Shown here one piece after another: positions 34,458 through 43,219 of a stretch of 64,000 nt of DNA; positions within the stretch are counted from its first letter, which is position 1; each line of letters opens with the position of its first letter. This stretch comes from G963667075 sp963667075 (GTDB lineage Bacteria > Pseudomonadota > Alphaproteobacteria > Micavibrionales > Micavibrionaceae), in the NCBI GenBank assembly GCA_963667075.1, contig OY762938.1, forward strand, positions 806,001-870,000, in the 5' to 3' direction. The notes under the pieces are model-generated. The model had not been told where the DNA came from, ran no database searches, and saw only the letters and a program-made list of their open reading frames with translations. The position numbers were made by a program, and so were the translations under genes.

Positions 34458-35042
34458 TTGTTTAAACGGCGCAATCCCAGAACACCCCTGCAAAAAACCA
34501 GGGAACTTTTCTGGCCCAGCATGGGCTGGATAAGGATGTGCAAGTATGTTTACCGCCGTATTATCAGACTCTCTGACACGACTCATAGCATCGCTGCCGG
34601 CATTGCATCCGGTGCTTGCGTTTCCTTTACACCTTTTGTCGGCGTCCATTTTATTCAAGCCCTTCTTATCTCTTATTTTATAAGAGCAAACTACATGGCA
34701 GCCGTTATCGGCACCTTCATAGGCAACCCATGGACTTTTCCCTTCATGTGGCTTCTTGCGTGGAAAGTCGGCGTGGTCGTTATGGGCTGGGCCGGTGCCT
34801 CAAACTTTGCAACACTCCCTGATGAAATGTCTTTTTGTGTTCTGTGGGAGATTGTAAAAGAGCAGCCTTTCAAGCTTTTCCTGCCTTGGACAATCGGCAG
34901 TTATATATGCGCCACATTCTTCTGGCCCATCTATTATGGCATCGCATACTATTTTGTCAGAAACGCAAAAATTGCCCGGAAAAAATATATGCTCTATAAA
35001 ATGCATGAAACCGCCCGTACAATTACAGGACAAACTGAATAA
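34458..35042 (+). CDS. DUF2062 membrane protein
   Basis: 194 residues from a TTG start (GGAG about 12 bases upstream); no nearer ATG keeps the conserved N-terminus. DUF2062 core: SIAAGIASGACVSFTPFVGVH, then two or three membrane segments (ALLISYFI, VIGTFIGNPWTFPFMWLLAW, ATFFWPIYYGIAYYFV). Function unknown; often next to acpS or rsh in this class. Its stop directly abuts the acpS ATG. Confidence 0.85.
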   Translation: MFKRRNPRTPLQKTRELFWPSMGWIRMCKYVYRRIIRLSDTTHSIAAGIASGACVSFTPFVGVHFIQALLISYFIRANYMAAVIGTFIGNPWTFPFMWLLAWKVGVVVMGWAGASNFATLPDEMSFCVLWEIVKEQPFKLFLPWTIGSYICATFFWPIYYGIAYYFVRNAKIARKKYMLYKMHETARTITGQTE

Positions 35043-35444
35043 ATGATTATCGGTCTTGGGACAGATATAACAGACATAAACCGTATCACAAAAACACTGG
35101 AACGGTTTGGCAACCGCTTCATAGAACGCTGTTTTACCGATGCCGAAATAGAAAAAGCGGAAAGCCGGAAAAAAGCCGGCACACATATTGAGACCTATGC
35201 CAAACGTTTTGCCGCAAAAGAAGCGTGCGCCAAAGCACTTGGTACCGGTTTTTCATCCGGTGTTACCATGAAAAATATCGGCGTTGTCAATGATGCTTTA
35301 GGAAAACCGGAAATCATCCTGACCGGCGGCGCAAGAAAAAGGCTTGAAACCCTGACACCACAAGGCCAATCAGCCCGCATTCTCTTAAGCTTGAGCGATG
35401 AGCCACCCATCGTAAAGGCGCAAGTAATCATAGAAAGCCTCTAG
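35043..35444 (+). CDS. acpS: Holo-ACP synthase
   Basis: 133 residues. Attaches phosphopantetheine to AcpP. Metal-binding residues in IIGLGTDITDINRI and KRFAAKEACAKALGTG. Part of the acpS-lepB-rnc-era run. Confidence 0.96.
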   Translation: MIIGLGTDITDINRITKTLERFGNRFIERCFTDAEIEKAESRKKAGTHIETYAKRFAAKEACAKALGTGFSSGVTMKNIGVVNDALGKPEIILTGGARKRLETLTPQGQSARILLSLSDEPPIVKAQVIIESL

Positions 35445-35493
35445 CCTTCTCTGTACATATGGTTTAGAAATATGATCTTTCGTAATTGATGAA

Positions 35494-36297
35494 GTGCAAA
35501 AAAATACAATGACATCTGAACTAGAAAAAGAACAACCAGACAAAACAGCGTTGAACAACACAAAAAATAAAGACAGTTGGACTGAAACCGGAAAAACAGC
35601 CGCCATAGCCATCTTGCTGGCTATATTAATCCGCATTTTTCTGTTCCAGCCTTTTAATATTCCTTCCGGCTCCATGGTACCAACTCTGCTGGTTGGTGAT
35701 TACCTGTTCGTCTCCAAATACGCCTATGGTTACAGCCGTTATTCCTTTCCCTTTGGCTTAGGGGGATTTGAAGGCAGAGTCTGGGATAAGGAACCGGCAC
35801 GCGGCGATATCGTCGTTTTTAAGCTGCCGACTGACACCTCTGTCGATTACATCAAACGTGTCATTGGCTTGCCAGGCGACAAAATTCAGCTCATCAATGG
35901 TCGGCTGTTTATAAACGGCGAGAAAGTAGAACGCAAAGCAACGGGCTTGAAACGCTTCACGAACATCTATGACCAGACCGTAGACGTTACAGAATATATT
36001 GAAACACTGCCGGGCGGTGTAAAGCATACGATCTACGAAACAAATGATATCAGCCCACTGGACAATACAAAAGAAATTGTCGTACCGGAGGGGCATTACT
36101 TCATGATGGGCGATAACAGAGACAATTCAAGGGACAGCCGCGTCTCAGATCTTGTTGGCTTTGTACCTTACGAGAATCTGGTTGGAAAAGCCCGGTTTAT
36201 TTTCTTTTCTACAAATAACAAAGCAGGTATTTACGAGTTCTGGAAATGGCCTTTTGCCATACGTTATAGCCGCCTTTTTGACGCTGTAGGCCCTTAA
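35494..36297 (+). CDS. lepB: Signal peptidase I
   Basis: 267 residues. N-terminal membrane anchor (AIAILLAILIRIFLF), nucleophile Ser in IPSGSMVPTLLVGDYLFV, catalytic Lys in DYIKRVIGLPGD, and GDNRDNSRDSR near the end. Cleaves Sec signal peptides at the periplasmic face. Confidence 0.97.
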   Translation: MQKNTMTSELEKEQPDKTALNNTKNKDSWTETGKTAAIAILLAILIRIFLFQPFNIPSGSMVPTLLVGDYLFVSKYAYGYSRYSFPFGLGGFEGRVWDKEPARGDIVVFKLPTDTSVDYIKRVIGLPGDKIQLINGRLFINGEKVERKATGLKRFTNIYDQTVDVTEYIETLPGGVKHTIYETNDISPLDNTKEIVVPEGHYFMMGDNRDNSRDSRVSDLVGFVPYENLVGKARFIFFSTNNKAGIYEFWKWPFAIRYSRLFDAVGP

Positions 36298-36316
36298 AAA
36301 TAAGAGAATTAGTCGT

Positions 36317-36994
36317 ATGCACAGTAAAAAAAATAATCTAAATCCCCTGCAAAGCGCGCTAGACTACAGCTTCAAGGACAAATCCCTTTTACAAAAAGCC
36401 TTAACGCACTCAAGCACAGGGCCTGAAAACAATGAGAGACTGGAATTTTTAGGTGATCGTGTTCTGGGCCTCATCATGGCGGAAGCCCTTTTAGAACGCT
36501 TCCCAGAAGAACATGAGGGCGATCTGGCTAAACGGCACGCGGCCCTTGTCTGCGGAGAAATGCTTGCCGAAATCGGGCAGGAAATAAAGCTCGGCGATTA
36601 CATCCATTTTTCCCACGCCGAATATGCGTCCGGTGGCCCAAAGAATGACAAACTCGTTGCCGATGCTATGGAAGCTACTATTGGCGCTATCTTTTTAGAC
36701 AGCAACTTTCGGACATGCCGAAATCTTCTTGCTACATTGTGGGGACAACGCATTGATACCATGAAAACCCCGCCGCGTGACCCCAAAACACAATTGCAGG
36801 AATGGGCACAAGCCAGAGGCCTCCCCGTCCCTTCCTATGAAATCGTGAATAAAGAAGGCCCTGACCACGCCCCCGTTTTTGAAATAGAGGTGCAGATGAA
36901 ACACCATGATCCAGTCCGCAGAAAAGGAACATCACGCCGGGACGCTGAAAAAGAAGCCGCCAACGCCTTGCTGGAACATATCGGAGTTAAATGA
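36317..36994 (+). CDS. rnc: Ribonuclease III
   Basis: 225 residues. RNase III signature NERLEFLGDRVLGL with catalytic Glu and Asp, second acidic pair in DKLVADAMEATIGAIFLD, and C-terminal dsRNA-binding domain (PKTQLQEWAQARG, GTSRRDAEKEAANALL). Overlaps era by 4 bp. Confidence 0.97.
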   Translation: MHSKKNNLNPLQSALDYSFKDKSLLQKALTHSSTGPENNERLEFLGDRVLGLIMAEALLERFPEEHEGDLAKRHAALVCGEMLAEIGQEIKLGDYIHFSHAEYASGGPKNDKLVADAMEATIGAIFLDSNFRTCRNLLATLWGQRIDTMKTPPRDPKTQLQEWAQARGLPVPSYEIVNKEGPDHAPVFEIEVQMKHHDPVRRKGTSRRDAEKEAANALLEHIGVK

Positions 36995-37911
36995 GCTATA
37001 TGATGCCTGAAGACAATAAGCAACAATTCGGTTTTATCGCCGTCATAGGCCCGCCAAACGTTGGAAAATCAACGCTGGTAAATAAGCTTGTCGGCACGAA
37101 GGTCTCTATTGTCTCTCCAAAAGTACAGACAACACGTTCCCGCGTTCTGGGCATTACAATACACGACAACAGCCAACTCGTTTTTGTTGATACACCGGGC
37201 ATCTTCCTCCCTAAACGAAATTTTGACAAAGCCATGGTCAATGCTGCATGGGATGGCGCACTGGAGGGAGATTTCATTATGTTGATGATTGATGCCTCAA
37301 AAGAAGACGATCCCCGTCTTTCACACATCATAAAGGGACTTAAACAGAAAAAAGCGTCTGAGCCCGTCATCCTGCTGATGAACAAAATAGATAAAATCAG
37401 ACCGCAAGCGCTGCTTGCCCTGTCTCAAAAACTAAACGATCTCTACCCGTTTCATGCCACCTTCATGATCTCGGCTTTGAAGAATAACGGCGTAGACGAC
37501 CTAAAATCATTTCTGGCAAAAGAAGTCCCCCACGGACACTGGATGTTCCCCGAAGATCAAATTTCTGATATGCCAGCAAGACTGCTTGCCGCTGAAATCA
37601 CAAGAGAACAGGTCTACCTCCAGTTAAACAAAGAAATCCCTTATGCCGTAAGCATAGAAACAGAAAACTGGGAACAATTTGACAATGGCAGCATTCGCAT
37701 TTCGCAAATTATTTATGTACACAGAGACAGTCAAAAAGCCATTTTGCTGGGCAAGGGCGGTGCACAAATAAAAAAAATCGGCGAACAGGCGCGCATTGAA
37801 CTTGAAAAAGAACTGGAAGAAACCATCCATCTAAAGCTTTTTGTAAAAGTAAAAAAGAACTGGGATGAAGACCCTGATCACTACACAGATTGGGGATTGC
37901 AGTTCCGTTAG
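36991..37911 (+). CDS. era: GTPase Era
   Basis: 306 residues. G1 GPPNVGKST, G3 DTPG, G4 NKID, and a C-terminal KH domain (YVHRDSQKAILLGKGGAQIKKIG). Binds 16S rRNA 3' end in 30S maturation. The ATG overlaps the rnc stop. recO, often next, is not here. Confidence 0.97.
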   Translation: MSYMMPEDNKQQFGFIAVIGPPNVGKSTLVNKLVGTKVSIVSPKVQTTRSRVLGITIHDNSQLVFVDTPGIFLPKRNFDKAMVNAAWDGALEGDFIMLMIDASKEDDPRLSHIIKGLKQKKASEPVILLMNKIDKIRPQALLALSQKLNDLYPFHATFMISALKNNGVDDLKSFLAKEVPHGHWMFPEDQISDMPARLLAAEITREQVYLQLNKEIPYAVSIETENWEQFDNGSIRISQIIYVHRDSQKAILLGKGGAQIKKIGEQARIELEKELEETIHLKLFVKVKKNWDEDPDHYTDWGLQFR

Positions 37912-38113
37912 CCGCAGAAAAGGCGGCCGGCTCTGTGTGGATAATCCTATCTTTTTTTTTCCTTTCTCTAGCCTGAAAAAATCTCGTCTGATATAAACAC
38001 TCTTATCGCTGTGAGTTTAAAAAAAATCACGTGTGGTTGGACCCCATCTTCAATCAGATTGATCGGTGGTTTTTCAATCACCTGATCCTTATTTATGTGG
38101 GAGAAAATAGGAA

Positions 38114-38599
38114 ATGAGTTGGACCGATGAACGTGTTACGCTTTTGAAACAACTTTGGGGCGAAGGAAAAACAGCGGCTGAAATTGCCAAGGTTCTGGGT
38201 GACGGTGTTACACGTAATGCTGTTATCGGGAAAGCCCACCGTCTGAAATTGTCTGGACGCGCTTCTCCCATTCAACAAAATAAGAAAACTAAAGCTACAC
38301 AGACGCGGGAAAAATCAGTTTTGCAGGATAACAGTAAAGGGGCTTCCTTTGCTGCAGAAAAGGCACCACGTTCCGGCGGTGTAAAAATGGCTGATCTGAA
38401 AGACCGTATGTGCCGCTGGCCTATTGGCGACCCACGGGACAAGAATTTTGTTTTTTGCGGGGAAGAGGCTATGCCTGGTCTCCCATATTGTGAAGAACAT
38501 GCTAAACTGGCCTACCAGACAACCACGCGCTCCCGTCCTCTTAAAATCGAAGAGCTGGCGGAAACAGATAAAAATATCAAAAAACGGGCCGCCGGCTGA
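38114..38599 (+). CDS. gcrA: GcrA cell-cycle regulator
   Basis: 161 residues. N-terminal DNA-binding motif SWTDERVTLLKQLWGEGKTA, then VTRNAVIGKAHRLKLSGR. The C-terminal sigma-70-binding part has CRWPIGDPRDKNFVFCG and a later CEEHAKLAY. In alphaproteobacteria GcrA acts with DNA methylation at GANTC to activate cell-cycle genes. It stands alone after era with its own 202-bp upstream region. Confidence 0.96.
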   Translation: MSWTDERVTLLKQLWGEGKTAAEIAKVLGDGVTRNAVIGKAHRLKLSGRASPIQQNKKTKATQTREKSVLQDNSKGASFAAEKAPRSGGVKMADLKDRMCRWPIGDPRDKNFVFCGEEAMPGLPYCEEHAKLAYQTTTRSRPLKIEELAETDKNIKKRAAG

Positions 38600-38689
38600 T
38601 TATAGGAAGCGGTCTCTATAAAAAAGTCCATTATCCGGCCCCACGCACAGCATGTGTTGTCATTGTTGTTTTTTAACTTACCCCCCGTC

Positions 38690-38709
38690 ATCCCGGTAAA
38701 AACCGGGAT
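38690..38709. repeat. REP-like hairpin
   Basis: ATCCCGGT / ACCGGGAT around AAAA, preceded by GTC, resembling the short extragenic palindromes common in bacteria. Confidence 0.7.
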
Positions 38710-38729
38710 CCGTTCGTATAGCTTATGCG

Positions 38730-38761
38730 ACATAAAATGATTCAATGAAATCATTTTATGT
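38730..38761. repeat. 13-bp perfect inverted repeat
   Basis: ACATAAAATGATT (38730-38742) and AATCATTTTATGT (38749-38761) around CAATGA. The 14 bases ending at 38730 (TATAGCTTATGCGA) recur at 53072-53085, followed there by a similar ATAAAATGAT. Confidence 0.75.
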
Positions 38762-38847
38762 CTGCGTTCAGTTGCCCATGAAACCTTTGGGCAGGCTCGC
38801 GGCCCATAAGGGCCGGACCGCGATATGGTTTCTTTGGCGCGGTCTTG

Positions 38848-38892
38848 ATAGCGCATGGTGTTTTATACTCATTTTATGATGACATGCGCTAT
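38848..38892. repeat. 10-bp inverted repeat with 25-bp loop
   Basis: ATAGCGCATG (38848-38857) and CATGCGCTAT (38883-38892) match perfectly. Could be the ends of a tiny non-coding mobile unit or a large hairpin. Confidence 0.55.
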
Positions 38893-38899
38893 AGACCCC

Positions 38900-38945
38900 T
38901 TTGCTTTTCCCGCCCCTGCTTTCGCAGGGGTAAACTCCAGCGGGA
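38900..38945. repeat. Dispersed repeat A, copy 1 (46 bp)
   Basis: Identical over 46 bp to 48385-48430. Contains CCCCTGC-TTTC-GCAGGGG (38913-38930) nested in CCCGC / GCGGG. Confidence 0.9.
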
Positions 38946-39147
38946 CTCTTTTAAAAACAATGAGAATAGATTAGATTGTATCTTGCCGATACCGCCTTCA
39001 ATCGTGCAAATTGGATGAAGCTGTGCGGGGCGGATGAGAAAGATGGGGCTTATAAACGCCCGTAGGGATCGCATCCCCCAGCACTTTATTTGGCAAGCAC
39101 GCGAACAGTCGATTGGGCATCATCGCCCGCATTACAATCTCGTGTCC

Positions 39148-39267
39148 AAAAGCCATTACAATCAACAGAAAAGGTATTACAAAGTGGCTCTCATTGCTTG
39201 CATACGAAAATTGCTCGTCATACTAAACGGGATTGTAAAATCAAATAAACCATGGACATACGCTTGA
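39148..39267 (+). pseudogene. IS110-family transposase C-terminal remnant
   Basis: The last ~35 codons read YYKVALIACIRKLLVILNG then IVKSNKPW and stop at 39265-39267. This matches the conserved C-terminus of IS110/IS116/IS902 transposases. The DEDD catalytic part and most of the helical region are gone. The fragment lies in the 336 bp that separate repeats A and B in this copy, whereas these repeats are only 24 bp apart at 48.4 kb. Confidence 0.7.
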
Positions 39268-39281
39268 CATTTAAGACAGTC

Positions 39282-39345
39282 GATCCCCGTTTTCACGGGG
39301 AATGCAATAATTGGCGCTTTTGCGAAAAGGGCTTATAGTGATTTT
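39282..39345. repeat. Dispersed repeat B, copy 1
   Basis: Begins GATCCCCGTTTTCACGGGGAA, with hairpin CCCCGT-TTTC-ACGGGG, and continues with GCAATAAT, CTTTTGC and ATAGTGATTTT in the same order as 48455-48519, with scattered mismatches. Confidence 0.8.
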
Positions 39346-39379
39346 GCGTAATGAATGGATTGGCCGATATATTCGCGCA

Positions 39380-39429
39380 GTTTCCGTTTTCTCTTGAGTC
39401 GGTACTCTTAAGCAACGGAAACCTTTTTT
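39380..39429 (+). terminator. Long hairpin with T-tract
   Basis: GTTTCCGTT (39380-39388) pairs with AACGGAAAC (39414-39422), with inner pairing CTTGAG/CTTAAG, and is followed by CTTTTTT. The T-tract serves the plus strand; the structure also directly follows the minus-strand gene ending at 39434. Confidence 0.65.
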
Positions 39430-39433
39430 GAAT

Positions 39434-39634
39434 CTATTTGCCGTTTTGTGCGGTATCGTTGGCCAGTACAATTTCAAACGTGTCGTTCAAAGTATCTCTT
39501 TTTGATTTTGGAACAATGTTCAACACTTCTCTTTGCACCACAGCATCTTCTTCGGCGACAAGCTCCAAAGACACATCCATGTCCTCTGGATCCTTTGGTG
39601 CTGCAATGTAATTGTTTCCTGAATACTTAAACAT
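39434..39634 (-). CDS. Small MFKY protein, paralogue A (66 aa)
   Basis: ATG with AGGAGA upstream. Starts MFKYSGNNYI and then acidic (DPEDMDVSLELVAEEDAVV), ending NDTFEIVLANDTAQNGK. It shares the MFKY(S/E)GNN(Y/H)I start and a late ANDT with the gene at 39758. No known family. Confidence 0.7.
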   Translation of the reverse strand: MFKYSGNNYIAAPKDPEDMDVSLELVAEEDAVVQREVLNIVPKSKRDTLNDTFEIVLANDTAQNGK

Positions 39635-39723
39635 GATATTTTCTCCTACACACGTTAACCTTTTATTAAAGATTATATAAGAACTTTACCATAACCTAAT
39701 AAGGTTCGTCAAATAAAGGAAAA

Positions 39724-39747
39724 AAAACAGCCCTAAAAGGCTGTTTT
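39724..39747 (-). terminator. Terminator after small paralogue B
   Basis: AAAACAGCC (39724-39732) and GGCTGTTTT (39739-39747). Read on the minus strand, the stem is followed by a T-tract. It lies 10 bp past the stop of the gene at 39758. Confidence 0.85.
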
Positions 39748-39757
39748 ATCATGTTTT

Positions 39758-39961
39758 TTACCATCCTGAGTTTATAACCTGTTTTTCTTCTGTGTCATTT
39801 GCCGCTAACTGACTCCCTGATGACCAGACACATCCCGAACGATTTACCAGCACTTGTGATTTTACTGGCATTGTCCCCAGATAGTCTTTTGAAGAAAATT
39901 CAAGTGTCACTTCATTTTCTACTGGCTGTTCAATGTGATTATTACCTTCATACTTAAACAT
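39758..39961 (-). CDS. Small MFKY protein, paralogue B (67 aa)
   Basis: ATG at 39961 with GGGGAAAA upstream, matching the start of its paralogue (MFKYEGNNHI). The middle reads VTLEFSSKDYLGTMPVKSQVL and the end QLAANDTEEKQVINSGW. Function unknown. Each gene of the pair has its own ribosome site and hairpin. Confidence 0.7.
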   Translation of the reverse strand: MFKYEGNNHIEQPVENEVTLEFSSKDYLGTMPVKSQVLVNRSGCVWSSGSQLAANDTEEKQVINSGW

Positions 39962-40083
39962 AACGGTTTTCCCCAAAAATTAATAAATCGTTAAAGGACA
40001 CTACAACAAAAATAACATTATGTCAAATAAAAAATTATTGTGCTGCTTTCGAATTAACGCATCAATGCCTTTTTTTCAAAAAA

Positions 40084-40108
40084 GAAGCGCAACAAGCTAT
40101 TGCGCTTC
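40084..40108 (-). terminator. Terminator of the 3-hydroxyacyl-CoA dehydrogenase gene
   Basis: GAAGCGCAA (40084-40092) pairs with TTGCGCTTC (40100-40108). On the minus strand it is followed by TTTTTTG, 36 bp past the stop. Confidence 0.88.
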
Positions 40109-40143
40109 CCTTAATACATTCCCGTCACTCACGGAAAATTTTA

Positions 40144-42441
40144 TTAATTTTTCAAAGGTTTACCCGTTTTTAACATATAAGAAATGCGCTCTTTCGTCCC
40201 TTCTTTCTTTAGCAAAGTCATAAAAGCAGCACATTCACGTACCAGAAGATCTTCCTCGGCAACAGAAGAACCGTTTGTATAAATACCGGCAAGCACTTTA
40301 AAGACCGTTTCATCATATTCCGTCTTTTTCAGTTCTGCGATTACAGGCTCCAGAGCTGATATATCAGGTAAATCAAACCCTTCTACTTCTATAGGGGCAG
40401 AAAAATCTTTAGCCATTTCAAGTGCCTTTTTCTTGGCATCAAAAAGAAGACGGTCACCGTTCATGGTTTCATTATCGCTTTCTTTGAAAAAGCCCAGTTC
40501 GGTTGCATTCTGCGCAGAACCCGACATCGTGCAAGACACAATCGTTTTAAAAGCCTGTATAGCTGCTTTTGTTGTATCGCCATCATTGCGCGCCAACTGA
40601 CGTAAGAAAACTTCCTTACAACCGCCCCAGCCAGGAATTAAACCGACCTGTGGTTCTACCAGCCCACAATAGGTTTCGGCATGAGCTTGAATACAATTTG
40701 AGTTCAAAAGCACTTCGCAACCACCGCCCAGTGCACGGCCCGATGGTGCCGCCACAACAGGGAAATTCGAAAATTTGAGTGCCTTAAAGGCCGCCTGCCC
40801 CCCTTTCGCAAATTTTTCAAGCCATTCCCAGTCACCAGATTCAATGGCTGGCAACACCGTCGCAAGATTCGCCCCGGCCGAGAAAATAGCCCCTTCATTA
40901 TAGATCACAAGGGCCTTATACGGACTTTGTGCATCTTCAATAAGCGTTACCGTTTTATGAATCAGATCAAAGACTTCCATATCAAACGTATTGGCCTTGC
41001 CTGTCATTTCAAAACACAACACACCATCCCCTATTTCCCACAGAGATGCTGCATTATTCTGGAGGAGAGGCTCTGTGTTCAGCTTGATATCTTTAAGCAG
41101 AATAACCCCTGTCGGCCGTTCAATATTATGATATTGCCCATCTATCCCAAAATATTGCTGCATACCGCCTTCAATACGATAGAACTTTCCATTCCCGACA
41201 GCTTCAAGAAGCGGCGGTACGGTAAGACCTTCATCTTTGAGTTTTTCGGCAAGCCAGCAAGGGCCCAGATCATCCATCATCTCAAACGGTCCCTTTTTCC
41301 AGTTAAAGCCGAGACGCATGGCTTCATCAACACCGGCTACTGTATCTGTCACTTCGGGCACAAGGGCCGCCGCATAGGCAAGCGTCTTGCTCAAGACTTT
41401 CCAAGCATATTGACCGCCCGCATGCTCACTTGTCAGCAAACTCTGCATATCCGAAAAGTCTGGCATATCAGGATTACCAAGAGCTTTATAAGATTCTTCA
41501 GAAAAAGAATCATCCGTCAGGGAAAGCACTTGCATCTGTCTTTTGCCGGTCTCGTCTTTAAGCATACGATAGAACCCGCCCTTGCCTTTACGTCCGGCAA
41601 AACCGGCATCAATCATACCGTTTAAAAAGCCATAATCCTGAATAACATCATTATAAGCATCTTCTTGAGGCAGGGTAGACTGCAAAGACTCCCAAATATG
41701 CGGCAACAAATCAATACCAACAAGGTCAAGCAATCCGAAAATACCTGTTTTAGGAATACCGACAGGCTTTGACATCACAGCATCAGCCAGCTCAAACGGT
41801 ACTTTTGCTTCAACCGCTTCTTTTATACCAACCGAGATCCAATAAAAGCCCAGGCGATTGGCAATAAAGCCGGGACGGTCATTACAATCCACAATACCTT
41901 TACCAAGAACACTATCACAGAATTCCCTGATATCATCTATGGCTCTTTGGCTGGTTTTTTCTCCTACAATCAGCTCTAAAAGCTTCATATAACGAGGCGG
42001 ATTGAAAAAGTGTGTCACCACAAAGTTCTCTCCGAATGCTTTGCTATGGCCTTCTATGAGCTTTTCAAGCGGAATCGTGGATGTATTAGAAGAAACAATC
42101 GCACCTTCTTTACCATGTTCTTCTATTTTACTGAAAATATCGTGTTTGATTTTAAGATCTTCGAGCACAACTTCACAAACCCAGTCACAATCTGCGATCA
42201 AATCCCAATCGTCTTCCAGATTACCGCATGTTACCAGAGCCGCGTTTTCTCTTTTCATGAAGCCGACAGGTGGTACATTCAGCATGCGCTCAACAGCCCC
42301 TTTGGCCAGCATGTTCCTATCTTCTGCATCCTTTGGCACAATATCCAAAAGCACCACAGGCAACCCTGCATTCGCGACTTGTGCCGCTATACCTGCGCCC
42401 ATAACACCAGAACCAATAACGGCAACCTTTTTAATGCTCAT
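40144..42441 (-). CDS. 3-hydroxyacyl-CoA dehydrogenase / enoyl-CoA hydratase fusion (FadN type)
   Basis: 765 residues; beta-oxidation enzyme. The dehydrogenase comes first: NAD site KKVAVIGSGVMGAGIA, THFFNPPRYMKLLELI, NDRPGFIANRLGFYW. A C-terminal dehydrogenase domain follows, then a crotonase-fold domain (FSAGANLATVLPA, GRALGGGCEVLL, GLIPGWGGCKE). The order is reversed relative to E. coli FadB/FadJ. The partner thiolase and acyl-CoA dehydrogenase are not in the window. A ribosome site AGGAGTGTTAGGAA precedes the ATG. Confidence 0.93.
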   Translation of the reverse strand: MSIKKVAVIGSGVMGAGIAAQVANAGLPVVLLDIVPKDAEDRNMLAKGAVERMLNVPPVGFMKRENAALVTCGNLEDDWDLIADCDWVCEVVLEDLKIKHDIFSKIEEHGKEGAIVSSNTSTIPLEKLIEGHSKAFGENFVVTHFFNPPRYMKLLELIVGEKTSQRAIDDIREFCDSVLGKGIVDCNDRPGFIANRLGFYWISVGIKEAVEAKVPFELADAVMSKPVGIPKTGIFGLLDLVGIDLLPHIWESLQSTLPQEDAYNDVIQDYGFLNGMIDAGFAGRKGKGGFYRMLKDETGKRQMQVLSLTDDSFSEESYKALGNPDMPDFSDMQSLLTSEHAGGQYAWKVLSKTLAYAAALVPEVTDTVAGVDEAMRLGFNWKKGPFEMMDDLGPCWLAEKLKDEGLTVPPLLEAVGNGKFYRIEGGMQQYFGIDGQYHNIERPTGVILLKDIKLNTEPLLQNNAASLWEIGDGVLCFEMTGKANTFDMEVFDLIHKTVTLIEDAQSPYKALVIYNEGAIFSAGANLATVLPAIESGDWEWLEKFAKGGQAAFKALKFSNFPVVAAPSGRALGGGCEVLLNSNCIQAHAETYCGLVEPQVGLIPGWGGCKEVFLRQLARNDGDTTKAAIQAFKTIVSCTMSGSAQNATELGFFKESDNETMNGDRLLFDAKKKALEMAKDFSAPIEVEGFDLPDISALEPVIAELKKTEYDETVFKVLAGIYTNGSSVAEEDLLVRECAAFMTLLKKEGTKERISYMLKTGKPLKN

Positions 42442-42628
42442 TTCCTAACACTCCTTAACAAAAATCTTGATTTTTAAAATACGAAAACACAAACACAGTT
42501 ATTAAACTGCAGTTTTAAAAGCCCCTCTTTTAATGCGCTTTTCTTATTAACTTTCGGTTAAAATTAGTCAGAAACTCAAAATAATAGAATCAAATACATG
42601 TCCGGCAATATTTTGCCATATAGAACGG

Positions 42629-43048
42629 TTATTGTCGCTTCAAAAGTCTATGTTTTTCAATAGCATTGCTTACCGATAACATTAAAGGGTTCGGCAAATG
42701 ATCCAGATCAAACCATTTCCATTCTTTGCATTTGTCCGGTTCCATGACCTGAACCTCGCCTGAAGCATACACCGCACTTAACTGAAGTGTAACATAATGT
42801 TTTTCAACACTGTAAATATCGTTTGTAAAACCGATTTCCCTGATATTCTTTATCTCTATACCAGCCTCTTCACGCGTCTCCCGAATAGCAGTCTCTTCGG
42901 GCTGTTCTCCGATTTCCAAATGGCCACCTGGCGGACACCAGGTATCCGGGGCATGCGCACCCTTTCTTAAACCCAGCAGAAGCGCACCCTTTTCATTAAA
43001 TATATAAACCCCAACGCCTATTTGGGGCCTGACCTTTTGTTTTTTCAA
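42629..43048 (-). CDS. Nudix hydrolase
   Basis: 139 residues from a TTG start with GGGAGA at good spacing. Nudix box GGHLEIGEQPEETAIRETRE then EAGI, which binds Mg and hydrolyses a nucleoside diphosphate derivative. The preceding GLRKGAHAPDTWCPPGGHLE resembles the NUDT15-like subgroup. Substrate unknown. Confidence 0.9.
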   Translation of the reverse strand: MKKQKVRPQIGVGVYIFNEKGALLLGLRKGAHAPDTWCPPGGHLEIGEQPEETAIRETREEAGIEIKNIREIGFTNDIYSVEKHYVTLQLSAVYASGEVQVMEPDKCKEWKWFDLDHLPNPLMLSVSNAIEKHRLLKRQ

Positions 43049-43219
43049 AACAGTTTCTCCCGCATCATGTTTTCAAAACATACCCCCCTTACGATTCATA
43101 GTATGATGACCTTCCCAAAAAAAGAACAGAAGAAATGACATTTTAGCTTTGACAAGGATCGAAAAATAGGGCAACCAGAAAACTCTTTTTTTTGAAATTG
43201 CGTATAAAGGGAAACGGAC

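Larger units (their letters stand above)
38600..39433. other. Gene-poor repeat island 1
   Basis: 834 bp with no intact gene. It contains four hairpins or inverted repeats, repeats A and B that recur near 48.4 kb, and the C-terminal remnant of an IS110-family transposase. Open frames on the minus strand here run through the hairpins and are not believable. Confidence 0.75.

Noticed and set aside
38512..38856. 114-residue open frame on the minus strand in the repeat island
   Set aside because: It passes through the hairpins and the gcrA 3' end and has no ribosome site.
38690..39345. CRISPR array
   Set aside because: The repeats are hairpins of different sequence, not evenly spaced identical direct repeats, and no cas genes are near.
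40927..41625. 232-residue open frame on the plus strand
   Set aside because: Antisense to the 3-hydroxyacyl-CoA dehydrogenase gene with no recognisable features.
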